The notes: a model not told the origin generated them from the sequence alone. DNA of 64,000 bases from Odontocerum albicorne (GCA_949825065.1 OX463841.1:21868078-21932077), one strand, 5' to 3'; counted from the stretch's first letter, positions 48,120 through 61,900 are shown. Numbers and translations: made by a program.

Positions 48120-50400
48120 TTATGATCACTACATCGTTTCAACATCTACCTAGCCACCATCTTACACTTTGTCAAAGATAAATTCATTTTAGCAGTTAAA
48201 TTTTTATGCCACGTCAATCTATTCATTCATACTTGATGAAAAAATTTCAGAAAGTAAAAATTCCAAAAAAAGTTAAGGGTATTTTAAACTTCAGAAATAA
48301 TTTCTCTGTATTGCATTTTTTTAATGAAAACTAATTTGATTTATAAAAACTAATTTTGGCTTACAAAAAGCCATTTAGTGAGCTTTCTATCTCCCTTCTT
48401 AGTCGATATAGATTTATCAATGCTAGCCCTAGTATTAAAAAAATATGAAATAAGTAATCTTATATTAATAAACATCAAGTTCTTAGATTGGATGGATTCT
48501 AACTATCTAGTGGGAGGATAAGAGACAAGAGATTTTTTATTTTTATTGCATGTATTTATTTTTAACAAATCAAGATTTCATATACTTACACATATTTGGA
48601 AAGAAACTCATAAACAATTTGCCAATTTAATAAATAGCGGTTTGTGCTGATTCTGCTGCACTGAAAAGGGGAAAAGTTATTTTTTACACACAAATTTGTG
48701 GGAAATATTGGCTTAGCTCACTAACGGTAAATTTCATTACAACTTCCTTGTATTTTGATGTGTTATGAATATCGAAAACTGAGAATTGTCCCAATTCTCG
48801 GATATTCATAAAGTCAGTTCCTGGTATTAAGTAAGCAGAACATGGGACAAAACGTTCAGTAATTTAGGCTGACATAGATGAAACAAATCAAGCGACTCAC
48901 ACCGTTTTAATACATGAATAAATGTAATACCAGGCTGTAATACTCGTATATACAACAAAATCATAAAAAAATCAATAACTGTGAGCTGAAAGACATTGTT
49001 GTGAGTTCATTCATTTCCGTGTCCTGACCATCAATTATTAATAATGCCACGTGTTTCCAGTAGAAGGCAACAGCGATCGCCATATCGGTCTTGCCCATAG
49101 TACGAGTATGTATAGTAAGTCTCGGTGTAAGGACAAATTAGAATGTGTTTTGAGTCTTGTATATCCCCACAATTACATTCAATGCTACTTTTGTTCAAGA
49201 AACTTCATTTCTGCATGTTCACCTTCCACCTAGCCGTATATTCTAGCCATACTAGGAGTATATTATATTCAGTGCTTTCCAATTAGACTAAGGCAGTTGG
49301 TCTACACTTGACACCAACTGTGAGTTGAAGGCAACGCGACATGTATTCCTATAGTTATCGTTTCCTGAATGCCTATTTACAGTAAAATGCCCCACTTTAT
49401 CGTACTGTATTACATAACGTTTATTGCCATGTGAAAAATACTTGTTATAGCCAGAACTATATTAAAATCCTTTGTACCTACTAAAAATACATGGTTATTG
49501 TATTATAATTATAAATATTATACAAATAATCAACATAATAATTATTGGTAGGAAATCATAGAGAAAAACTTATTTATTATTGTAGGGTACATTATTTTCC
49601 AGCTGAAAAAATATGAGAATAATAATATATACATACATTTATTTTAGCAATAATTCAGTTATATCAAAGCTAGAGTAAAATATTTTTATTAAACTTAGAT
49701 GATAAATAATAAATTTCTAGCATATCTATGAAAATAGGTTATTTCTAGATTTCTATTTGAATTGCTAAGATGTCTGGTGCTATGAGAAAGCTGGCAAAGC
49801 AAGGATCGGGTCACAGGCACTTTGTATATTAGTTGTGACTCGTCCTCGCCGAGCGACTAAGTAATCTCGCTCCTGAAATGTAATATTCCAAAGCAAAACA
49901 GCTTTTCTCGTACTTTCTACTAATTAATTTACCGCGGTTTCCTCCACCTCTGGGATAGGTAGGAAATATTATCTGGAAAGGACCTTGCTGAATAATTGTC
50001 TTCCACTTTAACCAAAATACGAATTTCAGTATTGTGGTTTAAATGCGTTTTTCAATAAAACGATTTTCAAGATCTAACGTTTATTTGAAAGTAAAACATT
50101 AGCAATTTATTTTCAATAAATCAAGATTATGTTTTAAATTCTTAGTATTTTCTTAAATACACCGCTTATTTTTTATTTATCAAGTTGTATTCTGATAACA
50201 TATTCGTCAATAAAAAATATTTTTTTGACTCGTTAATTTATTCTCTTATTGTTTTTACACTATCTACAATATAATATTTAAAATTTGCATAATTCAAATG
50301 GAAATGCGAACCGTATAGTTAAGGACGGCTGAATTAAAAATAATTTTCGTATTACTATATAACATATCGTAAGAAAATTTTAGTTGACTTAATTTCAAAC
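48120..50400. other. AT-rich sequence, nothing recognised
   Basis: No supported gene or repeat. Octamers at 48941 and 49101. Confidence 0.5.
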
Positions 50401-50439
50401 GTGCTGATTGTTTATTAATATGGCGAAGGGATCTTCGAC

Positions 50440-50880
50440 TTCGAGGCCCAGCAACGATCGATCGAATAGTTTAGCACATTTTTCAGCTTTTGTTTACCCA
50501 AATTGCTTAAGCGGGTTTTAAGTATTTTTTTACTGCTAAGAAAAAATGCTTCTCAAACAAAAAAAAGATATGTACAGTATATGGCGACGATACAGTAAGC
50601 GACAGTGTATGTCAAACGTGGTTCAAAAAATCCGTAATGGTGATACGACACTTGAAGATGGTGTCCGCTCTAGAAGGCTGATTACCATTGATGACGACCA
50701 AATCAAATCTTTGATGGAGAATAACCACCGTTTTTCGACACGGGAGATTCTCGAGATTCTGAAAAAAATAACAACCCTCAACATATCCAAACTAATTATA
50801 CAAACATGCTGAAGGGCTTGGCAGGGACAAAATATTGTCTTCGGTTTCGATTTCGGCTTTGAGTTAAGAACCACTACAGC
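50440..50880 (+). pseudogene. Mariner transposase N-terminal fragment
   Basis: A plus-strand frame around 50575-50770 reads IRNGDTTLEDGVRSRRL, IDDDQIKSLMENNHRFSTRE and ILEILK. This is the linker and second DNA-binding helix-turn-helix of mariner transposases (RNGD..LED..RSGRP...D...I..L......TREIAE.L). A one-base shift lies near 50625. The catalytic domain is missing; the sequence turns into SINE C near 50885, so the element is truncated. Confidence 0.85.
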
Positions 50881-50884
50881 AGGC

Positions 50885-51105
50885 AAGTAACTCACTGTTC
50901 GCCATTGCATGTGTTGGAAATATTACCGTCCATGGACAGGCAACAACACTCGTAGATGTCTAGCTTGTACGAGTATTGCTACCAGACGCACTCTGTTATC
51001 AGACTAGTATCATTTTTTTCAGTATTTTTCGGATAATATCGGGAACCGGAAACCGCCAGGTGAAAGATCAGCGTCATACCAAGTAACCCACAGAGGTTGT
51101 TAAGA
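50885..51105 (-). mobile_element. SINE family C next to a truncated mariner
   Basis: Plus strand: gttcgccattgcatgtgttg, acgagtattgctaccagacg, and the decayed B-box complement tatcgggaaccggaaaccgc. It occupies the position where the mariner C-terminal part would be expected. Confidence 0.75.
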
Positions 51106-51109
51106 GGCC

Positions 51110-51920
<811 letters not shown>

Positions 51921-52021
51921 TGACTCATAACAGGAGCGTTGCGTCCATATGCGCTGCACACAGGCTACCTATATAAAAGACTACCGCAACTCGCTCTTCG
52001 AAATGTCTTCATGAGTCTTAT

Positions 52022-53620
52022 CTTTTTTTTTATTTAACAATTTTATTGCAAATACAATCTGGCGGGCTTATTGCCAGGCGACAATCTCTTCCAACCAACC
52101 AGACAAAAGTAAATGAAGCAAGTTACATTGTCGCATAAATCATTCCAATGACTATCCATCTTCACGAAATCCATGAACACATACGTGAGCATATGCCCAC
52201 AAACTCTACAAGGACGGAAAATCACCCGAACATTCATTTTCATATAAAGTGGGATATCATCAACGAAATGAAAAGGAAGGTATGATGGAGAGGAAAGGAA
52301 AATAAATCAGGAATGAAACACGTTATATAACTGACTAGAAATTAAGAGTTTTTTCAGTCGCTTCTTAAAGCATGCCAAGGACGGAGCGAGTCTTATATTG
52401 GTTTGTAACTGATTCCAGAGACTGTATGGACAGTAAAGGACAACGTAAAAAAAGATGAGCGGTGAACTGGAAATACAAATGAACAATCTTTGTTAGAGCG
52501 TAGCGCTAATCCATGATCGGAAAGACGCTGAAAAATTTCGGCGGTATAAGAGGGGGCTGCGGAACAGTTGAGGATATTATACAATAGAGACAGTATGTGA
52601 ATTTGGCGTCTATTTCTGACATTCAATCAGTTCAATGTTTTCTGGTATGAAATTATATGATCGTACTTTCGTAGGTTGAAAATAAATCTTAGACAAACAT
52701 TTTGAAGACGCTGTAATTTGTCCAGCTTTTTCTCTGTAACATCCAAGTAACATACGCCCGCATAGTCCAGAATCGGAAAGAGCAGAAATTACAAGAGTAA
52801 AATTTTGGTTTTAGTAGGCAGGAATCTTGGCAACACTTTAAGAGAATGAAGACTGAAGAAGATTCTTCGGCTTACTTCATTTATTTGATCTCGCAACGAG
52901 AGAGTGTTATCTATTAGCACTCCTAGGTTTTTAACAGTTTTATGTAAGGCTATGATAGAGCCATCAATTAATATTGGAAAAAGTAAGTCAGTGTTGAATT
53001 TGCCGAGAAGCTGAGGGTTGCCAATGAGGATCACTTGAGACTTCGTAGGTTAATGAGTAAGCCATGCTCCCCAGTCCACTTAGAGGTCGATTGAAGGTCC
53101 GCATTTAGATCGTTCAAAGCCGTGTGAAAGAAATTTGGATCAAAATGAATATATATCTGCAGATCATCCGCATACAGATGATAAGAACACTTAAGAGGTG
53201 ATGTTATTGGGTTGATGAATATAGAAAAAATGAGTGGAGAGATTTCACCTTGGGGAACGCCTACAGAGAGATCAGTCCATTCAGATATACGCTCTTGGTA
53301 TTTAAAATATTGTTGTCTTCCTTTTAAATAACTCGAAAACCAGACAATGACCGATTCAGAGAATCGTAATGAACGTATTCGAGCCATAAGCAGATCAAAA
53401 TCTAAACTAAAACCCAATAGACATAACAATGTCAGCTGTTTAAAGCTCATTCCACGTTTCACATAATCCGTAAGACCAGTGCGGTTGTGATACTATGCCC
53501 CGGACAAAATCCTGACTGCAACGGGTTAAACAATTCGAATTGATTAAGGTGGGAGTCCATTTGCATATTTTTTTCAATAATTTAAGATAATGTGAGCAGG
53601 ATAGATATGGACCTAAAATT
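52022..53620 (-). pseudogene. 5'-truncated non-LTR retrotransposon (CR1/Jockey-type) with reverse-transcriptase domain
   Basis: The longest intact coding remnant of a mobile element here. On the minus strand: SKIIEK-like and LNQFELFNPLQSGFCPGHS (53570-53490), then FDLLMARIRSLRFSES, SVGVPQGEISPLIFSIFINP, and the catalytic block YHLYADDLQIYI with the YADD motif (about 53190-53155). Downstream are NLGVLIDNTLSLRDQI and LDYAGVCYLDVTEKKLDKLQ-type sequence, then LRSN. Frame 53462-53031 is open, but a shift near 53034 and later stops break the protein. The 3' end carries GGTTGGTTGGAAGAGATTGT and GGCAATAAGCCCGCCAGATT before a short poly-A (52031-52023). The 5' half, including any endonuclease, is missing. 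Confidence 0.9.
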
Positions 53621-53749
53621 TTTATATGACTTGTCTTAGTCTAAGATTTAAAAAAAGTTCCTATGCATAAAATGTAAAATGATTAACTATTAAGTGAATT
53701 GTAATATTTAAAGGAAAACGGTTAAATTGAAACACATCTTACATACACA

Positions 53750-54170
53750 TACAAACCATCACGCCATTTCCTTGTCGACATCGGCAGAGAGAACAGAGTG
53801 CCTGACTTCCATGTCTCGACACACATCCTTAGACTTTTTTACATCCATACACCTTCCACGATTACTCTGATTTTTTACATTTCCTTCTTCATAATATCAT
53901 CCGTTTGATCTAATTGTAATTTTCTTGGCCTTCCTCTCAAACTTCTTCCACAGTTGCACTGTATATCTATATCGTTTGTCTTTCTTTATTCATTCGTTCT
54001 ACCATCTCAACGTAGTCTTCTTCATCTTCCTTAACACATCAGCCTTAAGTTCACATTCATCCCTCACAACTTTATTCAGTATTCTGTCATATATTGTCAC
54101 CGCATGTACACTTCTCAGTACACGCAAATCTACAGCATTTATTCGGCTCTTCTCAGTCCGAAACGCATTT
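53750..54170 (-). mobile_element. LINE family 1 copy
   Basis: Well-preserved 3' portion and the best reference for the family in this window. Plus-strand words: accttccacgattactctga, attctgtcatatattgtcac, cttctcagtacacgcaaatc and attcggctcttctcagt. Coding sense minus. The plus-strand frame of 82 codons is antisense. Confidence 0.8.
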
Positions 54171-54179
54171 TAATTTATA

Positions 54180-55000
54180 AACGTGGCTTGAGACAACTCT
54201 TGCCCTCTTAATTTGGGTTGCAACACCCTTAGGTTACATTTCTTAATACACGTGCGTGTTATTTTTATCTTGACGTATTTTTAATGCTCTGAACTGTGAA
54301 ATGAAACTAATTGTGACAAGGGATATGGGTTGTATTATACTAAAGATTCACTGTTACCAACTTGAATATACTCAAATTGAAGGATTGCCACGATGATATT
54401 TTACGATTATTACGAGTAACTATCACTTTTGTTAATCTTTTTGAACTAAATTATTTTTAAACACAAACTAACAGTCATTTAAAAAAGTTGAAATTCTTCA
54501 TTAATTATTCGATACAAGGGATTGTACTTGCTTGGCATTTCTCGAGATTATGTGGTGGCAATATGTGTGTATTAAAAAAAACACATAATTTAATTTTGTT
54601 GTTTATTGTTGTAATATTAAAATATTTAAAAACTCCACATTATAAATTTATTTTATTATTTTCAATCTTCTATACTGTTTTTGACTAATAATATGTGAAA
54701 ATAGGTAGATACCTCTATATTTCGCAGAATAATATTGGTGATTTAATTTTAAATTAAGTTAAATTTTAAACGTAAACAGCGTACACATACTTAATTTTAA
54801 TTGAACTAGAGATAAAGGTAGCATTTTTTATTTATACAGGCGGCTGTATCCATTATAGCGACCCTGCTATCAGTTTTCCCGTTTACTTTTAATTTTTAGT
54901 TCAGTTTCGTGAATTGATTGCTTTACGAGTGTAATTCATATACTCTTCTATAGTTATCTGATTAGATTTTAACTATCGAATAATGGTGTCTTTTAGTACT
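54180..55000. other. AT-rich sequence, nothing recognised
   Basis: No supported gene or repeat. Octamer TACGAGTA at 54411. Confidence 0.4.
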
Positions 55001-55009
55001 AAATCATAA

Positions 55010-55165
55010 ACGATGACTTGCGTGGCCTAGTTGCGGGTTCGATTCCCGTTGGTTCACATTTTTTGTATCTATTTTATTATGATTTTCACTTAAGACCTCC
55101 TGAACATCTTTTTGGTTGGTTGGAAGAGATTGTCATATGGCAATAAACCCACGCAATTGTATTGT
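55010..55165 (+). mobile_element. SINE family A, plus-strand copy with shortened head
   Basis: Reads directly: gcgtggcctagttg (A box), then immediately cgggttcgattcccgttggt (B box), so the normal spacer between A and B boxes is deleted. The body is ttttcacttaagacctcctg. The tail ttggttggttggaagagatt plus gtcatatggcaataaaccca matches the LINE 3' end at 52022. Confidence 0.9.
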
Positions 55166-55249
55166 ATATATTGTAAAATCGTCACAAACTTAACTTATTT
55201 TTGGGAAATATTTTTCCAAAAATATGTTTTATGTTTTATTTTATTTTAG

Positions 55250-55443
55250 ACAAAGGAACGCATTATTCTCGTATTCTGGTGGAATACAATCAGAAGCAGA
55301 GCTGGATTTACAGTCACCCTCCACAGCGAAGATTTCACAACATTAGTTCCGCGCTGAGGACTCGCAAAGTGAAAGCGACACCTCCTCGAATGGAATCCTG
55401 GGCCACACCTATACTACTTCTCGGCACAGGTCTCTGGCACTTG
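55250..55443 (+). CDS. Candidate first coding exon encoding a signal-peptide-like N terminus
   Basis: A T-rich tract ending TTTTATTTTATTTTAG (to 55249) gives a strong splice acceptor, and TTG/GTAAGC at 55443/55444 gives a strong donor. The 194-bp interval is GC-richer than its flanks. An ATG at 55389 opens a frame reading MESWATPILLLGTGLWHL up to the donor. This short polar start with a hydrophobic core looks like a secretion signal. The same frame is also open upstream of the ATG across the whole exon (KGTHYSRILVEYNQKQSWIY and so on), so an internal exon is the alternative reading. No downstream exon was found, and I do not recognise the protein. Splice sites and frame are seen; the gene is inferred. 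Confidence 0.45.
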
Positions 55444-55574
55444 GTAAGCAAATTTCCTACTTTGTTTACTCGAAGTAAAAAGATCGGATAGAGTAAATAG
55501 GTTTTCGAAGTTTTTTAGTACAATAAAATATTTGAAAAATGATCTTTGTTTATATGTATGTATATTTTACTTAA

Positions 55575-55925
55575 AGACAAATGCAGTAGAAATGAGAATA
55601 TTGCGTAGAATTAGTGGGAAACCAACATATGCCAGAATGAGGACACTGTGAAACGAAAGAAGGTGCAGCAGCTAAAATTAATAAAAGGGCATTGAAATGC
55701 TTTGACTGTGTAGAAAGAATGAATCATGAAACATAGAATATAAAAATATTCTATACAAATAGTACTCGTATATAAGGTGCGGGAAGTTTGAGAAGATCTA
55801 TAAAAACTTGATAGGACCAAATTAATCAAATTTTGAAAGATTGAAAAGTCTTTATTAAAGGAGATTATGCATGACAAAATATATGGATGTTGCAAAAGCG
55901 AAAAATGTATGTCAGGACAGAATGA
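55575..55925 (+). mobile_element. LINE family 1, plus-sense decayed copy
   Basis: Starts with gcagtagaaatgagaatatt gcg (the NAVEMR.LR region) and passes through gtttgagaagatctataaaa. It ends with words like gcgaaaaatgtatgtcagga. Many stops. Confidence 0.65.
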
Positions 55926-55929
55926 AGTG

Positions 55930-56460
55930 ATGATGACGATGATGAATGTTTAAATTAAACATGAAAAATATTCAGAAACTTGTACAGTTAAAATAATACC
56001 AAATATTTATGAGTATTACAGTTCTATAGCTGGTTTAGTCTATTGAGTTCATTACTTCGTGATATATCTAAATCTAGGTTAGTCCAGCATCAACAAACCC
56101 TGCTGAAGCCACTGAAGAAACGAATGAACACTCATTGACAATATCATTTATGATTTGATGTGGATTACCTCAATTACAGTTGGGTTATTCTTTTAATTCT
56201 TCCCTTATGCATCATATCTGTATATCTAACTTGTTCGGTTAGTGCACGATTCAACCTTACCCATACTTAGGAGATAAAATCCCGTTACACAATTGTGTTG
56301 GATCATCAATGTGTTTACCAGCATTTGATTGATTTTGGTTTCACGAATAGGTCTAGATTTTTTGTATCTGATTTATTTTGTGAAGAGCTGTAAGATTTTC
56401 CAGAAAAATCTCGTTGTGCTTTTTTTAACAAATTTGTGATATGCATTGTATTACATTCTC
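55930..56460. other. No gene recognised
   Basis: AT-rich sequence without supported features. Confidence 0.4.
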
Positions 56461-56464
56461 GTTA

Positions 56465-56565
56465 TGTACAATACAACCTGACGGGGTTTTTGCCTTAGAA
56501 TTTCCTTCACTTTAACGGAAAAATGTTAAACAAATCTGTAATGAAAAGACGGCTGGCCACCTTTA
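56465..56565 (-). repeat. Decayed SINE A / LINE tail fragment
   Basis: Plus strand gtacaatacaacctgacggg and tttttgcc match the tail complement acaatctggcgggcttattgcc. They are followed by aaaaatgttaaacaaatctg, as in SINE A. The head is not recognised. Confidence 0.5.
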
Positions 56566-56569
56566 TATA

Positions 56570-57195
56570 ATAGTTTTTGTAGAATATTTAATAATAAATT
56601 ACATTTTTATTATACTAATTATACAAATTCCCACGACACATGTTTCTACGATTTCTACGTTGAATGATCCTGGTTGGTTGCAATTTATCTATTAAGCTCT
56701 TGTTAGAAAGATAAATCATCACCATCAAATCAATAAAGTAGAGAACATTTTTGCATACGTCACTTAAGTTATACAAAAGGATTAGAAATATTAGAGATAC
56801 GTAAAGCAATAAACAAAAATAAAAGCGTAATAAATAATCAAAGAAAAGCAAAAAAATCACTCCTCATTAAGAAAAATCTTTTGGATCAATAAACCACACA
56901 TATTTCAACATGAAGCCAGTTGGATCAAATCATTGCTCTTATAACCGGGACCATTTAATCTGAAGAGAGCCTCGAGTTAGGGGGTAGATGTATGTTAGGG
57001 GGTTAATACAATAAGGGGAATAACTAAGAAATTTATTATTTAATATCCTTAGAAAAATTATAAATTTAATTTACGAGTAATATTTTTATTTGGTTAGTTT
57101 GAAGATGTATATTAATAACGATCAATATGAAAACTAGATTCAAAATGAATCAATTTCATTTTCATATTCTCGTCTATTTATCTAAGTAGATGAAG
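56570..57195. other. AT-rich sequence, nothing recognised
   Basis: No supported gene or repeat. Confidence 0.4.
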
Positions 57196-57204
57196 AATTT
57201 TGAA

Positions 57205-57545
57205 TTAATGCTATGCAATCGGGCGCCCCAGTTTCGATTCCTGACGAATTCACTTTCCGGCTGGTTTTTTACTCTTGAACTAAATATTACATCTGATCTG
57301 AATTAATATATTTAAGTAGTTCATGAGATACTAAATATGAATTCTTATAGCACTTTTAAACAATTTTACTTGCCTATCGTCTTTGAACTTCTCTTTGCCA
57401 TTGGAACTATGAATTTGGTCTGCCAAGACTGTGTGTCTACTACTAAAGTGTAACAGTTTGGTCATAATAAATCAATACACATGTATTTCCTCCACAGGAT
57501 GGCTGACAATCATGGTTGATCACAAGGGATTGACTACCATAATTT
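57205..57545 (+). mobile_element. SINE family D, second copy
   Basis: B-box-like gtttcgattcctgacgaatt, then cactttccggctggtttttt, ctttgccattggaactatga, gtaacagtttggtcataata and acaggatggctgacaatcat. All are in the same order as 26680-27085. Confidence 0.75.
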
Positions 57546-57549
57546 ATCT

Positions 57550-58530
57550 TTTTTGAAATTTTAATGAACTGCAAAATGGGACACAATCGTTCAATCTTTT
57601 TTGAAGTTACTTAATTTTCTTGTTTCTAGCGTTTCCCTTCTCTTACAATGGCTAGAGCTTCCGAGTCTCGAGTAATTTGAAAATTAAATTAATATCATCA
57701 CGTAGAAGTTGGTGCCAGAACTTTGAATAAATTCTGAATAATCTGGGGGGAAAACACTTCTCCTTTTCCCATTTATCACAGGCAAACGTTCAAGAAAGAG
57801 ATGAACTTAGTTCAGTTGGGTAAGAAAGCAAATGTTTTTTAAGTTGGATGCGCATGTTCCAAGATGGCGACACGTTTCATGCTCTTATAAAACCTTCAAG
57901 TAAATTCAGAGAGATAATTAATTTTAATTACTTAGGAAATTTGATGAGATTCAATTTGTTTTAATCATTGTCAAGATGAAAGATGATAAGGCGGAATTTG
58001 AAAAGGTTGTTTAGAAATAGATAAAATAGGGAAGGTTTTCATCATCGTATTTTCATGCGGATTTAAAGTATGTAGGAAAAAAGGGTTCCAATTTTGGATG
58101 ATAATTCTCTTCTAGTAAAGCGATTTACAATTTAGTAGATTTCACATGAGAATCTCAAAGTTTTATTCAAATAAAAAAAAATATTGGTTATTTATTTTTA
58201 ATAAAAAAAAATATCTTTTTTTTATTATATTTCATCATTTTTCAACTTTCCTTGTTGTTATTTTCGAGCACCATATTTTGAAATATGTGTATTCCAAATT
58301 ATCTTGTTTTTTTTTTGAGTTGTTGATTGTTCATCTTTCGTTTTATATATGTTTCATATGTACTTAATTCTGAGCAATGTGGTCCTCTGTAATATCTGGA
58401 ACTTGGTGTATCACCAGTCTCTATCCCTAACGTCACCTGTCTGACTCCAGAGTATGAATGTTTCAGATGAGTGCTTTAGTATTTAGAACACATGAAATTT
58501 GTGATTTATAGATTATACAACTTTGTCATA
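57550..58530. other. No gene recognised
   Basis: AT-rich sequence without supported features. Confidence 0.4.
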
Positions 58531-58539
58531 GGTCTTGCC

Positions 58540-58960
58540 AGTGAAGTGGGTCTTTATATCCAAAAAAATGTGGGTTTTTGTATTGTTACGTACTTGTACT
58601 CTACGATTTGCCTTTCTTCACCGATATTGTCTTAGTTATTTTTCGCCTCCATTTTTTGAACTGAGGTTGCAGCCTCGCCCGCGAAGATCTCCACTTATCT
58701 CGACCTCTGGCCAGCTCCTCCACCCTCTCCTTACCCAGTCTCAGCTTCTCCTTACATAACAGCTAAACTTGCTCCATCTTATTGTTTCTGGGGTAATCTA
58801 CCGGTCTTCTTACTGCTGGGATGGCATCAAGAATTCTTTAAAGAATTCTTGTTTTGGCCATTCGTATGATATGATCCAGCCCCTGCAGCTGAGACCTATC
58901 AAATTTCCTTTTGAAGGAGTTCACTGTTCAGAATTCCTCGATTTTATGTTATTCTTAATT
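58540..58960 (-). pseudogene. LINE fragment, C-terminal domain
   Basis: On the minus strand the region around 58870-58790 reads as pieces of a (W)GHI.RM......KRILDAIPAVRR motif. It is followed by a charged segment ending in DKWRSS, the common tail of an insect LINE polyprotein. The GC-richer character of 58660-58760 is explained by this. Inside, aagaattctttaaagaattctt forms a local palindrome (about 58829-58850). Confidence 0.55.
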
Positions 58961-58969
58961 TTACTAATA

Positions 58970-61900
58970 TTCATAAAATTATCAATTTATTTTCATAAGC
59001 ACTTTATTCATTAAACACTTTCTTACAAATGCATCTGACCAGTTTGTTGCTTTAAAACAATTTCATCCAATCAACCAGCTTTTGTTTTAAAATATTATCG
59101 GTATTCGTAACCGTGTAAATGTAACCGTGGAACTTAGTAAATGGAAAAAGCATTTAAGAAAAAGTATCAAAAAATAAAATAAAATATTAATCTCAAGGAA
59201 AATAGAAGGATGGGAATCGTATTGGAGTTAAGGACGAGAAATATTTTTAGATAAATAATGCTTTTGTTGTTTTTTCTAGAATATCGATATTTTCATCATG
59301 TCAACATGTGTTAATGTTTGATCTGCATGGCAAATTTTTGTTTATTTATCATTCTATCCTTCGATACGATCTTTTTCCATCATCAAATTTTGAGGATCTC
59401 ATACATAACTTAAATTTTTTATCGCAGGATTAAAATGAAACAAAGTTTTCGGTTCATATTTTATATTGAGTATTCGTGTCAGATTAGTATTAAACAGAAC
59501 ATAAACAAATTTTATTGAAACGATTTCGTTTTGGTACAATCACAAGAAAATGACATAACATCCATATTATGTAGGTACAATTTGTAGAAGTTTCAAAATT
59601 AATGTTACAATATTTTTACAATATTTCACAATAAGGAATAAATCTACTAGAATTATTTTGTAATACCTAGATTGAAATTGCACATTGAAAAGAGAAAACA
59701 TTATAATTTTATTTATATAATTACAATAAGTATTTACATTTTATGTAACGAGAGAACAGGTAACGAAATATAAATCTAAATAAATATGTATAATTATTTA
59801 TTTATAAAACATTCAAGAATGCACATTTTCAGAAGGAATGTGTTTTGTGGATATGAAAAACAATGCGTTTGTATTTTTAAAGTAAAATGTACGAGTATTA
59901 TGTCTTGCATAAGGAATATTAAATTTTGACTATTTTACGGTATATGAAACATTCTGGCTGAGATAGTGTCATTTATGCTTTTATATATACAGACGTTCTT
60001 TAATGAAATATAATAATTTACTGTTTATTCAAATACCTTTCTTGAAAATTTTAAATTCTATTTTAATTTGACCATTTTCTTTCAAATACATTTATATAAA
60101 AAATGGAAGAAAATAGCATAACTGAAAGATAGCGAAAAATGTTGAGTTGCACCTGAAAAAGGTTTTCAATTGCATATAATGAGAATATTAATTGATGAGG
60201 TAAATATCGACTAGGGTTTATTTTTTGTGTTTTTGAAATTTTCATAAAACAGGCCATCATTTTCCAAGATTTCATTTGAAAAGTCAAAATTCTTATTCTG
60301 CATGGTTAATTTTTTATAACTATGGCACTTTAATTAAACAAATTGTTCCAATATTAAATATTATAACGGAAAAGAATACATTGTTTAGTTCAGTTGTTTT
60401 CAATACTTAGCACATTAATAATGTTTAGAATATGGCCTTTTCATAGAAAGAAAAATACAAATTTAAATAAACCGATCATTTCCAATGAAACATTTTTACC
60501 ATTTGTAATCCCAGTTAGAAAATAATAATATTTGTAAACATATTTCTATTGAAAAAATGTTAAATCTATAAAAAAAATATTGAAAACAGTCAAATTTGTA
60601 CGTAGTTTAACTACAATACATATTTTTCTTTGGTGATCAAATCAAATAAACTCATAAAAATATGCAATAAGGAAACTATTAACTAAAATAAAGTTGAATC
60701 CTTACAAATAAATGGCATTATAAACATAACGATATGTGTTATCATTAATATGGCTATATATACAATACAAAAATATATTGTATTCTTTTTATAATGTTTT
60801 AATACCGTGACTAGATATAAAATATTTGCTCAAATAGATATTGATTTATTATGATATAAAATAAAATTTCTATCAGGTAAGAATCTTCTTTGGCGTTGCT
60901 AAAATTAAAATTATTTTAATTCTCAGAATTGGTTAATTGCTTTGGTAAATGTTATCTCCAACTTCTATCTATTTACAAAACATTTGGAATATTTTAATCT
61001 AAAACTTTGGTTTCCATTAAATATCGGATTTATTAGCTTTTATGCCAGATAAATGGTAGTGCAATAGCAGTAGACATGAAACATTGGAATTATAACGTGT
61101 ATTTATATCATTTTATATGACAGAACAAATAGTTAAAATAATTTCCAAACGATTACGAAGTCAAGAACATATTGTTTTTTTTTCAGTTTTTTTCTTTTAA
61201 TTCGATAAATATTAGATTATAGAGGAATTAAAATATTTTGTCAATTTCTAAATAATTAAATTTCATGGAATGTACACATCTACTGATGAGAAATAATTGT
61301 TATTTTTTCGAATGAAATTCTCAAAACTATCTAAATAATAAAGGTATCAAATAATAACCCTAAATTATTCAGCAGTTACCTCAACACAAAATATATCGCT
61401 TTAGTAACCCATTGCATTAAAATATTCAAGACACTCTTTAGAGGGATTTTATATAAAGGGGTTTTTTGGTTCTTCAAACCAGAGTATAGAATAAATGTTT
61501 TTTGTGAAACGAAATAATTTGAATTACCAAATGTTTATTTGTTTTTTACTACTTTTATGATATTTTGCAATGATAATAAAACAAAAATTACTCTAACGAT
61601 GATTTACGCGAGGATCTTAATAACGCTCTATTTAAACGACTTTGGTACAAAACTGTAGTTTAAGAATTCGTATATTGCAGTAGTTTGCGATAATGTCTCC
61701 AAATTTTGAGCAAACTATGACGAGCGTTGGTCTCAATGAATGAGATGAGGTTAAGAAGGCGGCGTTTGATTGTTAAGCCAATAATAACACGAACCACTTG
61801 CTCCTGGGTCAATAACCCCTTTGTGAATCATCTGTTCAGCTGAAAAATTACTTAGTCTTTTCACAGGCGTGATAAATTGATGACTTCTTAAATTTTCCGT

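Noticed and set aside
55012..55050. tRNA gene
   Set aside because: The B box is intact but the spacer after the A box is deleted, and the sequence continues into a SINE body. The same applies to the other tRNA-like heads at 9400, 14340, 28660, 30370 and 43690.
57700..57760. LTR primer-binding site (tggtgccagaactttg)
   Set aside because: Only a few bases agree with known primer-binding sites, and no LTR or coding remnants are nearby.
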